From NCBI GenBank assembly GCA_034440635.1, contig JAOTON010001947.1:434001-498000 (forward strand): a DNA stretch of 64,000 nucleotides, written 5' to 3'. Positions 35,201-45,663 of this stretch are shown one piece after another. Both the position numbers and the translations under genes were made by a program. The notes under the pieces are model-generated. The model searched no databases. It had not been told where the DNA came from and saw only the letters and a list, made by a program, of their open reading frames with translations. This DNA is from Lepas anatifera. Lineage: Eukaryota; Arthropoda; Thecostraca; Lepadidae. Positions within the stretch are counted from its first letter, which is position 1. Every line of letters begins with the position of its first letter.

Positions 35201-38200
35201 TGTAAAAGTGTGGCAACATCTCAGTACTGACGGCATCACAGCAGCATTTTCTATCCAATAACCGATCATATTTTGTTAAACTGAAATAAAGTCGCCATAA
35301 ATACGCCACCAACATCAACCGAACGAGCTGACCAAATGTTATGCCCGAGGCGTGGGTGGCTCAGATATATCGTTTTCAGGCCGAGCCTACCTTTGCTTTT
35401 GGCGGACAGATAGGCCTGGTAGCTGGCGGAGGCGTGGTAGTCTTTGACGGCGCGCTCGTAGTCCGCCTTCTCGGTCTCGTACTCGTCAACAAACTCCTGT
35501 TTGTCGCTCTCGGGCAGGTCCCGCCACATCGACCCTGAAGCACCGACTCATCTGACCATCGCCCACGCACAATCTCGCCTGCATACAGTACACACAGACA
35601 TCTCTCACAGACCTCTCAGAGATATGTTATAAAAGACACCGTGACCGTTGCAGAAATGCCGGAAACGTTGGAATAGAAGCACTTATCGTTATTTATGTTA
35701 TAAGTAAATATATAAAGGATGATCGCATTTGGGTGGGCGTTTCGGAACCCACGAAGGTACCTGGCGAAGACTGCCAGTGTGGTCGTAGTCTACCAAAAGC
35801 TCCGGGGACTATGTGTCATTGCTGCCCGAAAGGGCAGCCTTACAGTCATAAATTCGGCATAGTCAGAAATATATACTATCCAGTTGAAAATCTCAACAAA
35901 CAACAAATGGCATTGCCAAGAAAGTGCTGTAAAGAACGGGAAACTGACCGATGATTTTGCCGATCTCCCATAGTTTCAAGTCCTGGTTCTGCTGTTTCAC
36001 CGTCTCCCAGACGCTCTTGCTGTAGCGCATGTAGGGCATCAGCGGCTTCTCGGGCCCCTTAGGCGGCTTCGGCGCGGTCGTCTGCGTCTGCAAGCACCAT
36101 ACCTGAATATCAACTTGAGGGAGAGATAGCTTAACACGTCAGCCAGTGAATATACCAAACGACGAAACAAACGAGGGCAGGACATGTGCTACAACCGTTC
36201 AAAACGAACAAAGAGCGACATAAGAGGATGCTGAGGCTGTAGTAGCAGCAAGCACGGCGTGTGGCACAGCCTCACCATGGGCTTGCTCCCTGCTCGCTGC
36301 GGGTTGAAGTTGGGGTTGCTGGTAGAGGGCGTGAAGGGACTAACGTTCGATTCTTTCTGAAATGAGAAAGGAGTATCGACATCATAAGAAGTCTGTAAAA
36401 CTTAGAAGGCTGCATCAAGGAAGTTTGTTTCTTACCAAGATCCCCCATATCCTTTATTGCTATTTGAAGCATATATTTTACAACTAAAATCGCATTCTTA
36501 TATTGTTATTTGAAGCATATATTTCAGAACTAAAATCACATTCTTAACACAAAGTATTCCGAGAAAGGGGGTAGCTACATCGGAAATGCCACCCACTCGT
36601 CAGCCAATCATGAACAGCATCAACTATGCCAACTTGGGCCATACCTCAACTGTTGACGGGGACAAGCCCCAAATACACTTACCGAATTCACCCCTCCCGT
36701 CGCCCGGAGACGCTCTGCAACGCCCAAGCACAGGTCAGACGAGGGAGCTTCCAATAATTCAACTTCAAACTATTCTTGTCCGTAGAGAACAGGCAAGGTA
36801 TGGAGGACAGAACAAGTAAAAAGTGGAAATCATAGGGCGGTATCTAAAAATACAAGGGAAAAACAACTGAAAAAGGAGAGCTCTCAAGCATGCACATTTC
36901 CCATGGAATAAAGCAAGGGCATTTGATGTCAATCCCGGTCATGGCAGGAAAGAGAGATATGTTTTCCCTGTTTCTATGACTATGACTGCAAGAAAAGCGA
37001 CCACTTCCGATTTTTTTCGGGGCAATGACGCTGTTTGCCCTGATGCACTCGGTGTCAGTTAATGTCAACCCTGGCCAACACAGTCAGGCAGGTGGTTCGA
37101 GCGAAAATGCATTTCGGGCCGGGAAGCCGTAAAAGTCTCGGTGTTGAACCATGTCACATTGGTGTTCAATGTATGATTTCGTGGAGGGAAATATGTTTTC
37201 CGGATTACTTTTGTGTGATGAATTATCACCAAAGCTCACTTCTGAGAAAGAATAAGATCCCCGATGGTTATTTCCCGCAAATATTTTTATTAGACAAAGC
37301 AAAAGCCAACCTGTCGACATAAAGCGAAAGCGTACCTGCTAAAAATGCAAAGCTTGATATCCCTTTAGCATATGTTTTCCAGCCATACGCACTTGGCAAG
37401 GCATATCGAACGTATCGTGTTCGCATGGTGAAACGTTTTTTTATGGACAACAGGTTGAAATGTAAAAGTGCTTAGTACAGATAGTAATACAAATACAGAT
37501 ACAAAAATACAGATTAGCGGTTAACTGGTTTAAGTAATTCAACCATTCTGGTGTCAGTTGAAAAGGTGTTTACTGGCCGGTCTCCTCGAACCCTGGATGT
37601 GAAATAGATCTAATACACTTACATTATACATTTGGACACAAGCCTTCATTACAATGAAGTAGACAAATGATAGATCAAATCACAAATTCGTAGTCATGGT
37701 TTAGCTAGACCTCGAATACTTACAATCACGCTCCTAGCCTCAGCACTCCGAAACATATCAATTCTAGCGTCTTTTGGCCTTCGTAAAATGGTACATCAAA
37801 TCCTGATGCATTTATCATGTGTGTTAGTTGCCTTTTGATACCCCCCTCTTTCCCTTCGCCGTTAGAATCCACAAGCCTTTTCTTTGAGGACGCTTTGATT
37901 TCGGGTTTAGACCGATGGACCATCGATGTGCGTGAGAGATGATGACAATCCCGATCTCTCTTTGCAAGAAACATATTGAGCATGTATTGCGGGTGCCGAA
38001 CAAGCCATGGGAGTAAAACACACGCTTGAGTAGCGCGTCCGATCGTGAATGCATTACCAGCACTCACTGGATCATTAAATGTTTCGGCTTCAGGAGTTGG
38101 CGGTGAAACACAGCCTGCGGCCCGTGCAGCCAAGTGGTATGGTCCAGGAGTATTTTTAGAATATTCTCCACCAGCATTTTTACCATTTCTCCCCTGAGCA

Positions 38201-41200
38201 AAGAACAGTAATGACTCTGACGGACTTCCCTACACGGTCATTGAGTCTCAATGCATATTGCATAAACATCATCATAAATATATATATTCCAATTTTTTAG
38301 GGTATCGGGAGCGGCGTCATGTAATCAAATTATACCGGGATTGACATAAAACAGACTACGAAACTGTAAGTACCTTTATCACAATAATGAAAGTTAAGAC
38401 GTGAAAGAATCACCAACCTCATCTTTCATAAGCAATAAACAAATACGACATAACATGGAATAAACGAAAAAAATAAACATAGGTAAGTCTTACCTTTGAG
38501 AATATTGTTTGGCATGCCAGCATACTGCCCGTAATGAGCTAGAAATAAGGCTGTGTTACTATGGTCGCAGTAAGCCAAGGCACACCGGTGTTTGCGTGTG
38601 TAAGCAGCCACTTGTCAGGAAGCACAGCGCTAGTACACACAAGGCTACCTTGGCATGCAAACAATACAAACAATGCACGAAGAAAAAAGACTCTGGGAGA
38701 AGCAGCCTTAAGGTACGCGGAAAATTAAATATTATTTCAGTACGCATCTAGAAAAGCTGTTTCACAAAATCTCCTTATAGCCAGTCAAAAAACAATGGTG
38801 AAACTTGGGCTGCCTTCTTTGAAACATCTGGATTCGAAATTCCGGAAATCATGACGTTGCGGCCCGTTCTTTGAAAATTCCGGCTATTTCTCTCGGACAT
38901 CCGGAATTAAAAAAACACCTGATGATATTCCCCAAGATGGCGGTCACCGGTGTTTGCGTCACCGGCGGTCCAGGTCTAAATACACAAAGTTGTTTTGCTA
39001 TATACATTATATAATAAAGGAAGCTTAATTGGGTAGGTACTACTTTCCTAGTGAAAAGGGTGTTTTCTGGCTTTCTTTTACAGGTGACATTTACGGCGCG
39101 CTTAATATGGTTGCCACGCGGCGTCGTCGAGAACATTCCGTACCCGGAATAGTGAAATAAAGCGACGTCACGTGACCCAGAATTCCGAATCGAGATGTAT
39201 CAAAGAACACAGCCATAAAACAGGATGGACAAAAAACGCTAAGATACCTCACCCAACCATAACATGGTGGCACTGAATTACACCTCATTCCAGCACTGTT
39301 GACCCCTTTGGTCTCTAGTGGCCTTAAAATTGGCTGGACGAAAAACTATCCAAGTAATGTCCATTGCAGGTTCGGACGAGCTTTTCATTTCATTTTATGC
39401 ATCTTCCTAGCCTTCCTAGTTTTTAAATTCCATAGGGTCTCGTTCGCCTCCACCCTGGCGAATGCAGCTTGCACCCGCCACTCAGGCCCATATCATACCC
39501 AGCTTTTTTGTGCACGTCGCCATTGTGTGCGCTTAACACCCTACTTGTTAAACCAAGCATTGCACAGCGGGTTTCAGACACTGGATTTTCGGTGAGAAAA
39601 TCTCGAGAAAAAACAGCACGCTATATGCCCTGTCAGGTAACTTGTCACAAGCCTGTAAACACCACACGCGACATGCAAACAGTTAAGTAGGCATGCCATT
39701 CACAACTGCAAATATTTACCAGGCATTTAGCCGAAGTGTTCATTACATGTATGAAAAACAAATACTACAACCGACAACTGAGATGCCTATGGTGGTATTT
39801 TCCAGTAATAACAGGTAAACCAGAACTGACTGATGGAAGATCAGTCCCTTTTGAAAGTGACAAATTTCACGGGCCCAATGCCACACCCATATAAAACATG
39901 TGCCATGCATAAGCTTAGTCAAAGGATTTATCATGAATATGAAACTACCATAGATACAAAAACAACTCTAGATTGGTACCATTACTTTACTATGGCACTC
40001 ATTTCAAAACAACAAGTTTCGTCAGTTTTTGGACACACCTCGCAAGTGCAGCATCACAAATGGAAAAGACAAAGCAAGCTTAGATACCTTCTTTTACCCT
40101 GAAATCTATAAAGACTAAAATAATAATTCAAATGGATAATCAGTTCATATATACAGTAGGCATGTTCAAAATAAGTAAAGTATTTGGGATTCTAACTCCC
40201 CTGGTATTTCCCCATGAACTGATGTCTCAATAGAAAGTATGCAAAATTTTAGTTCCCTAACTTGATGCTAACGGGTCGCGCAGGGGCCTTGAAGTTCGCC
40301 CTATACCGTTTAATGGAGACTTCAACGCATGGTGTTAGCCCGGAAACGCTGTTTCCGTGTTGGAGCGTTACTCCTAACGGTATCGCTATAGTTTTGTTCT
40401 CGATTGATATCTGTACCCATAAGATCACGCTGGAATGTTTTTGATCTTACAACGCATTTGGGGCCTCCTCGGCCTGCGAAATGATCTAATTTTTGGAGCT
40501 TTTATCGATCTTTATGGTTGAAACTTGAAATTCAGGATCATTGGATAGCAGTTGCTAGTCACCTCTACAAAACGAGACAAAAATTCGACGGCCTCTCTGG
40601 CGATTTATTCAGAAATTGACTCAAAATCAACACAGTCGTTCAGTGCCCAACTTGCACCAGTAGCGATAAATGATTATGGGCCTTCAAGCAGAGTAGGGTA
40701 TCACTACGCAGCACGCCAGAAGGAATGACATCTTTACATTTCTCCAATAGGCTCTTGGTCATATTAAATTCCTCTCAAGCCAACCATCATCTGTCTATGA
40801 AGCACGTGCCACGGGCGAGGAAGCGCCAAAACGGGCCTTAAAATGAACGGTGGAAGCGCATTAGTCGCTTGCTTGTATTGACTGATTGAGGACCACAATA
40901 CATACATGCGGGTGCGCGCTTGTAAGGTGTCTTAGTAGTCTTACTCACTTCACGGTTGACACTTGTCCCCCAGTCCGTTCACTTCCTCTGCAGCGTTGTC
41001 TTATTGCTGTTCGGATAGCGTTTACGATGAGCGTTCACACACTACAGTAGGTCTTGCCAATCTTCATCGTTATTTGTAAGACAGTGCAGATAATTGAACA
41101 AAAGCTTAATCCCTCACTTCGCAGCATCATCCTTAACCCTGACAGCAGGTTCAAATGATGATAACCGCCAGTGGTCAGGATCATCCCAAGGCAAGGGCTT

Positions 41201-43556
41201 CATAAAAAATGACATTCCAATTGCAAGGCTGTGAAAACTTGATGCTGATATAGGTCCTGAAAAGGTGTCCAGACTCATTATCTCAACTTCCGCTGCATTG
41301 TCCGGTAGAACAGGTAGTGTCGGCTTCCCGATGCTAAACGTCTCTCCACCCGCATCACTGTAGATGACATGTGCAAGGCAAGTCTATTTCTCATCATCAA
41401 GCCTGGTCTCTCCGCCTGCCGCCTGCTGAGCTCTCTGCCTCAAGCCTGTCGTCTCTGGTGTGGTCAAGCCCATGTTGAGAAGTTGTGAACGAAGCATATA
41501 CATTTTTATTTCGTATATTTTTTATTACGGTAGAAAAGTTGAAGCGATTCACTACCTATGCCACCCTCCTCTACGTGGAGTGGCTCATGAGCACATTTGC
41601 TGAAGATGCAGCAGTCAAAGACATCAATCAGTACAAGGACCTCGCCAAGTACAGTGCCATCAGTCCAGATGCTGCAGAGGCGGCAATGAATGTCATGAAA
41701 AGACAAAGCTGGTATCTTACAGAGGAGCTAGTGCCACTGGCACTGGCCAGCTCCAGGCTTGATGATGAGATAAAGACTTGTGTTGCACATGTCATCTACA
41801 GTGATGCGGGTGGAGAGACGTTTAGCATCGGGAAGCCGACACTACCCGTTCTACCGGACAATGCAGCCGAAGTTGAGATAATGAGTCTGGACACCTTTTC
41901 AGGACCTATATCAGCGTCTATTTTTCACAGCATTGCAATTGGAATGCCATTTTTATGAAGCCCTTGCCTTGGGATGATCCTGACTACTGGCGGTTATCAT
42001 CATTTCTACCTGCTGTAGGGGTTAAGGATGATGCTGCAAAGTGAGGGATTAAGCTTTTGTTCACTTATCTGCACTGTCTTACAAATAACGATGAAGATCG
42101 GCAAGACCTACTGCAGTGTGTGGACGCTCACCGTAAACGCTATCCGAACAGCAATAAGACAACGCTGCAGAGGAAGTGAACGGACTGGGGACAAGTGTCA
42201 ACCGTGAAGTGAGTAAGACTACTAAGACACCTTACAAGCGCGCATCCGCATGTATGTATTGTGGTCCTCAATCAGCCAATACAAGCAAGCGACTAATGCG
42301 CTTCCACCGTTCATTTTAAGGCCCGTTTTGGCGCTTCCTAGCCCGTGGCACGTGCTTCATAGACAGATGATGGTTGGCTTGAGAGGAATTTAATATGACC
42401 AAGAGCCTATTGGAGAAATGTAAAGATGTCATTCCTTCTGGCGTTCTGCGTAGTGATACCCTACTATGCTTGAAGGCCCATAATCATTTATCGCTACCGG
42501 TGCAAGTTGGGCACTGAACGACTGTGCTGATTTGGAGTCAATTTCGAAATAAATCGCCAGAGAGGCCGTCGAATTTTTGGTCTGTTTTGTAAAGGTGACT
42601 AGCAACTGCTACCCAATGATCCTGAATTTCAAGTTTCAACCGTAAAGATCGATAAAAGCTCCAAAAATTAGATCATTTCGCAGGCCGAGGAGGCCCCAAA
42701 TGCGTTGTAGGGTCAAAAAACATTCCAGCGTGATCTTCTTATGGGTACAGATATCAATCGAGAACAAAACTGCAGCGATACCGTTAGGAGTAACGCCCCA
42801 ACACAGAAACAGCATTTCCGGGCTAACACTATGCGTTGAAGTCTCCATTAAACGGTATGGGGCAAACTTCAAGGCCCTTGCGCGTCCCGTTAGCATCAAG
42901 TTAGGGAACTAAAATTTTGCATACTTTCTATTGAGACATCTGTTCATGGGGAAGTACCAGGGGAGCTAGAATCCCAAATACTTTACTTATTTTGAAAATG
43001 CCTAATATACAGCCATCATGGGTGTCAAAAGCAACGGGAAGAGGTACCACGTCTTCCCGAATTGCGACCATGGGGGACAGACCACCAACTTGTGAACCAG
43101 GAGGATTTTTCAAATAATTTAGGGCTCAAGATACATTTTTGGTATTCCCCCTTACCCTTTTGCCCCCGTAAATGCTTTAAATTTTGGTGTCAGTTCGCAG
43201 CCACATTAACAGCCTCCGCGGCAGCTATTCAGTTCAGGCCTTACCTCCCACTTCATCCTCCCCGCCATTGTCACGTCAGAATGCATCCCTCCTCCCCCCA
43301 ACCAGTGAAAAATCCGTGGAGACGGCCCTGGCTATGATATGACGCTTTCTTTATACATATGGTTAGGTAGTATGTTTTTAGTTTTTGACAGCGGCAATAC
43401 AAAAGCTGGTCGAGGGCGCCGCGTCTGTACAACTAAGCATAGCCAGCTGCCAGGCGCCCTGGGTCAGCGGGCGGCCCGCTGCTGCTTACGCGGTGGCGCT
43501 GGTGTCTGCACGGGCGCCGACATGGCATTGTGTCGGTAGCTGGTTGGTAGAGACAT
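28564..43556 (-). CDS. SMARCE1: SWI/SNF complex subunit SMARCE1 (BAF57; dalao/BAP111)
   Basis: HMG-box subunit of the SWI/SNF (BAF/BAP) remodeller, nuclear. Exons in reading order: 43,556-43,490; 36,356-36,276; 36,087-35,949; 35,534-35,391; 35,199-35,092; 34,713-34,541; 33,851-33,750; 31,046-30,936; 29,256-28,564. Recognisable parts: short N-terminus; HMG box ([32 protein letters not shown], then [18 protein letters not shown]); the [10 protein letters not shown] motif; [20 protein letters not shown] with [11 protein letters not shown]; coiled-coil [20 protein letters not shown]; and a long Met/Gln/Pro-rich C-terminus. All borders are GT-AG and phases agree, except from the first to the second exon (phase 1 into phase 0), so a small exon was probably missed there. 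About 540 residues versus 411 in human. Confidence 0.93.
29273..29345. repeat. Short tandem repeat in a SMARCE1 intron
   Basis: About three decayed units of roughly 34 bp built on GGCTCAAATACACGGCACAT followed by GGGACCACC. It lies just upstream of the last-exon acceptor as read on the minus strand. Confidence 0.6.
29727..30183. mobile_element. TTAA-bounded element, family A, copy 2 (inverted), in a SMARCE1 intron
   Basis: TTAA at both ends (29,727-29,730 and 30,180-30,183) and termini AGGGAATGTGGCACCTT and AAGGTGCCACCTTCCCT. The interior matches copy 1 at 4,581 in the opposite orientation, including the TGACGTCA-containing block. Confidence 0.8.
30936..31046 (-). CDS. SMARCE1: SMARCE1 exon, coiled-coil end
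   Basis: Acceptor TATCGCCGGCAG, donor GTAGGG, 37 codons in phase. [20 protein letters not shown], then [17 protein letters not shown], matches the charged helix that follows the coiled coil in this family. Confidence 0.88.
31621..32275. mobile_element. 650-bp inverted-repeat element in a SMARCE1 intron
   Basis: The left end GGCCCAGTTTCATAAAAA and the right end TTTTTTATGAAATGGGGCCC are inverted copies. The AT-rich interior has several scattered GCAGCGTAA or TTACGCTG words and no supported ORF. Superfamily not determined. Confidence 0.7.
32540..33099 (-). mobile_element. Family C element, inverted and truncated, in a SMARCE1 intron
   Basis: Reverse-orientation match to the AGGTCA-rich element: the TGACCTGACCTGACCTCAGG cluster, CATTAGAACCGCAAAG, the GAACTCGGTGGGGCCATTATG block, and near 33,000 the GGCGCTACGCGCCGCCG, CTCCGAAAAACCCGAGGGGG and GGGTACCCGCCCC end. 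The other terminus is lost. Confidence 0.65.
33750..33851 (-). CDS. SMARCE1: SMARCE1 exon, coiled coil
   Basis: Acceptor CTCTGTTTCAG, donor GTAGAT, 34 codons, phase 0 both ends. [20 protein letters not shown], then [14 protein letters not shown], is the family coiled coil. Confidence 0.92.
33960..34390. repeat. TAGCGG/CCGCTA-rich stretch
   Basis: The hexamer TAGCGG or its complement recurs many times, densest at 33,968-34,085 and again at 34,295-34,385, around an AT-rich middle. It may be a decayed inverted-repeat element; borders are not clear. Confidence 0.35.
34541..34713 (-). CDS. SMARCE1: SMARCE1 exon
   Basis: Acceptor GTGTTGACAG, donor GTATGC. Reads [57 protein letters not shown], one of the most conserved parts of the family. 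Confidence 0.93.
35092..35199 (-). CDS. SMARCE1: SMARCE1 exon with IQPAED motif
   Basis: Acceptor CACTTTTACAG, donor GTCAGC. Encodes [20 protein letters not shown], then [16 protein letters not shown]. Confidence 0.9.
35391..35534 (-). CDS. SMARCE1: SMARCE1 exon, second half of HMG box
   Basis: Acceptor GGTGCTTCAG, donor GTAGGC. Encodes [47 protein letters not shown]. The Gly codon is split with the previous exon. Confidence 0.93.
35949..36087 (-). CDS. SMARCE1: SMARCE1 exon, first half of HMG box
   Basis: Acceptor GTGCTTGCAG, donor GTCAGT. Encodes [46 protein letters not shown]. Helix 1 of the HMG box is intact. Confidence 0.94.
36276..36356 (-). CDS. SMARCE1: SMARCE1 exon, N-terminal linker
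   Basis: Acceptor TCTCATTTCAG, donor GTGAGG, 27 codons, phase 0 both ends. Encodes [27 protein letters not shown]. The NPNFNPQ block fits invertebrate relatives as I recall them. Confidence 0.8.
36357..40155. other. SMARCE1 intron; no gene recognised
   Basis: Part of the 7.1-kb first mapped intron. A stretch at about 37,545-37,765 (TACTGGCCGGTCTCCTCGAA, and later CCTCAGCACTCC) is related to the hairpin element at 56,550. A missing small SMARCE1 exon should lie here or to the right. I could not recognise it. Confidence 0.4.
40970..41405 (-). pseudogene. Remnant of the same transposon-type protein, left arm copy
   Basis: Read on the minus strand: [20 protein letters not shown], then [60 protein letters not shown]. 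It keeps six T where the right arm has five, so the frame is intact at that point, and it shares the in-frame TGA. It lacks the N-terminal part present in the right arm. Confidence 0.5.
41515..42175 (+). pseudogene. Remnant of a transposon-type protein, right arm copy
   Basis: The frame gives [70 protein letters not shown], then a frame change at TTTTT near 41,946-41,954, [17 protein letters not shown] and VKDDAAK. A TGA follows, after which the same frame continues [44 protein letters not shown]. The [12 protein letters not shown] and [15 protein letters not shown] words recall uncharacterised proteins common in animal transposon-rich genomes. I cannot name the family and do not assign a function. 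Confidence 0.5.
43490..43556 (-). CDS. SMARCE1: SMARCE1 first coding exon
   Basis: Acceptor GTTGTTTTCAG at the 5' side, so an untranslated exon lies further upstream. Then ACAGAGCAGG and ATG. Encodes [22 protein letters not shown], and ends one base into a codon at the donor [14 protein letters not shown] starts are plausible for arthropod relatives, but phase does not join the next mapped exon. Confidence 0.65.
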
Positions 43557-43893
43557 CCTGCTCTGTCTGAAAACAACACAACAGCCAAGCATGTTAGTTA
43601 AGTTTAGGTCGCTCAATAAGAATGGCGGATATCGTCATATTTGGAGTTTTAGTGCCCTCCCACATACGTTAGTGATTAAATAATATGGTAATAGCTGGGT
43701 ATCACATTTGGGTTGTCATGACGGGATAGAGTGTGTTCTCAAGATTCGAATAATATAAGGTTTTCACGGGAAATATTTCGTTCAAAATTATGCTAAAGGC
43801 AAAGTAATCAAGCATGGACACCTCTGCTCTGCCACAGTCTGTTTCACATACTTTACTAACGCACGCATATATGTATATAGACACGTAAGCCCA

Positions 43894-44180
43894 ATGGTCT
43901 CCAAAATGAGCTACCAGGGCGGCTCAGATGCATGTAGGTACCTATGGACTAAAACAACTCAAGGGTTAACTGCGTCAATTGATGCGATTAGTCTGTTTAC
44001 GACCCACCCAACAGAACAGACAATCGCTATAATCATCGATGAGGTTTTTAATGCTCGTACGAACGAACTCCCACTCCCCAACCTATCACAGGGAATGCTA
44101 CGTGATATGCTTAGAGCCTGTACATCAGAGGCACCTCTCCGGGCCCCTGATGGCAAACTATACATCCAGAAAGGCGGAAT
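43894..44180 (+). pseudogene. Penelope-like reverse transcriptase, upstream half
   Basis: Encodes SIDAISLFTTHPTEQTIAII, IDEVFN, then MLRDMLRACTSEAPLRAPDG, KLYIQKGG. This matches the region around RT motif A (D-x-x-SLFT) in Penelope-like elements and ends exactly where a 315-bp insertion begins. The continuation is at 44,510. Sequence before about 43,894 is not recognisable as RT. Confidence 0.8.
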
Positions 44181-44495
44181 GAGCCATATGTTTCACAGTC
44201 ATATATGACCCAGGGTGATTGCTCTGCTCAGGGGGCCGAGTGTGGAGCTTACTGGTGAGTGCTGACGTTTCACTGTGGATATTTAATCTATGTAACTGTT
44301 TGTCCGCCCAGTGATGGGGATGGGAACGTGGGATATTTTTATTTGTACCGAGTGCTTGTCTTACTGGAGACCTAACCGCTTGAAACAGACCATAAACATG
44401 TATTCAGGAAGAGGTTATTAAAGGCATTGGCCTTAGTTGATCTGGGCGCTATATAACCACTAAGGTTGGTATGCCCTTAAGCCCCAATAGTCAAT
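44181..44495. mobile_element. 315-bp insertion with 14-bp target duplication inside Penelope RT, SINE-like
   Basis: CAGAAAGGCGGAAT occurs at 44,167-44,180 and again at 44,496-44,509. Removing the insert and one copy restores the RT frame KLYIQKGG-IAMGSLLRPLFA. The insert is non-coding and has GGGCGCTATATAACC near its 3' end, a type of tail seen in many SINEs. I see no clear tRNA-type promoter boxes, so the class is inferred from length, the long duplication and the tail. Confidence 0.8.
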
Positions 44496-44509
44496 CAGAA
44501 AGGCGGAAT

Positions 44510-45255
44510 CGCCATGGGCTCGCTGCTCCGACCACTATTTGCCAATTTTTACATGTCGAATACTGAGAACAAAGTTCTAAAAAGCTTAAACAGAACACCA
44601 CACAGCTACGCTAGACACACAGAAGATATATTTGCCCAGGTACCTAACATAGACTACCTAAAAGAGTTTATCGCTAAGTTTGAGGAGATCTCCGTGCTTA
44701 GGCTCACGTATGAGTTCAACCGGGATAATGCTTTACCGTTCCTCGAAATTATCGTAGACGCCTCTGGCTCAAAATTTGAAACAGCGGTCTATAGGAAAAT
44801 CACAAACACTGGAATTACGATGAACGCTTCCAGCGAATGTCCTGACCGCTACAACCATGGGGTGGTCAGTTCATTTGTTGGACGCGCCATCAATCCTAGT
44901 TCCACACACGATAAGATGCACTCAGAACTCAACCGGTCGAAGCAAATTATTGTCAACAATGGGCACACAAATCAAGAAATGGACAATGAGATCAGCAGAC
45001 AACTCACCAAATCAGAAAAACAAACATCACCAAAAACGATCCATCAGACATACTCTCGCAACTACATGAACACCTCACACAAAACTGACGAACGCATCCT
45101 CAAAGACATCCTTCGCAGAGACACCACCTGCAAAGAAGGCGAAAAACTTCAGCTGCACATCTTCCGCAACATACAAAACAGCCGCCAGAAAGCTAGAAAA
45201 CTTCGTAATACAGCGTTTATTAATTATGACTGCAAAGCTAGCTTTTGTAATCTTT
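44510..45255 (+). pseudogene. Penelope-like reverse transcriptase, downstream half
   Basis: GSLLRPLFANFYMSNTENKV is the conserved block before the active site. The catalytic box reads YARHTEDIF where Penelope RTs normally carry Y-x-D-D, so the first Asp is lost. Then LRLTYEFNRDNALPFLEIIV, AVYRKITNTGITMNASSECP and ELNRSKQIIVNNGHTNQEMD, all typical of the family. After about 45,255 the frame stays open to 45,398 but homology fades. There is no GIY-YIG domain on this strand, so this is an inactive fragment. Confidence 0.88.
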
Positions 45256-45663
45256 TATGCAGGGATTCAATAGTTAAGATAAGTTTCCTTTCAATCCGTT
45301 GCAGATCCTTTAAAACTTCTCCAAAAACCTCATTGTCTCACAACGTTTCACTATTCCTGATAGCATCATCTGGCATAATCAATACATATCGTTTATAATT
45401 ATACACTCACTATACTTTATACAAACAAGACATTAACAAAGGTACACTTTTCGTCAGGTCGGTTCGTCGGTAAAACTGAGCTGAGATATTTTAGGGATTA
45501 GTTTGACTTCACTTAAAAGTCACTTTTAAAACTGCAAGGAAAAGCTTGTTTGCAAATGCAGTCCAGATCGCGAAAATTCATCCTTTGGAAATTACATACA
45601 ATAATTTCTCGATAAAATTACAAAAATTACACAGTTGAGACAGATCATATCGCTAACAACAAT

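Larger units (their letters stand above)
40156..43014. repeat. 2.9-kb imperfect palindrome: inverted duplication of a transposon-like gene end
   Basis: The left arm (about 40,156-41,405) and right arm (about 41,753-43,014) are inverted copies with scattered substitutions and indels. They meet around a 350-bp centre. The outer ends read TAGGCATGTTCAAAATAAGT and ACTTATTTTGAAAATGCCTA. Both arms carry the same diverging coding remnant. Arm divergence argues against a simple read-palindrome artefact. It sits in the first mapped SMARCE1 intron. Confidence 0.85.

Noticed and set aside
40156..43014. Palindrome as a pure sequencing artefact
   Set aside because: The arms differ by many substitutions and indels; an artefact from a folded read would give near-identical arms.
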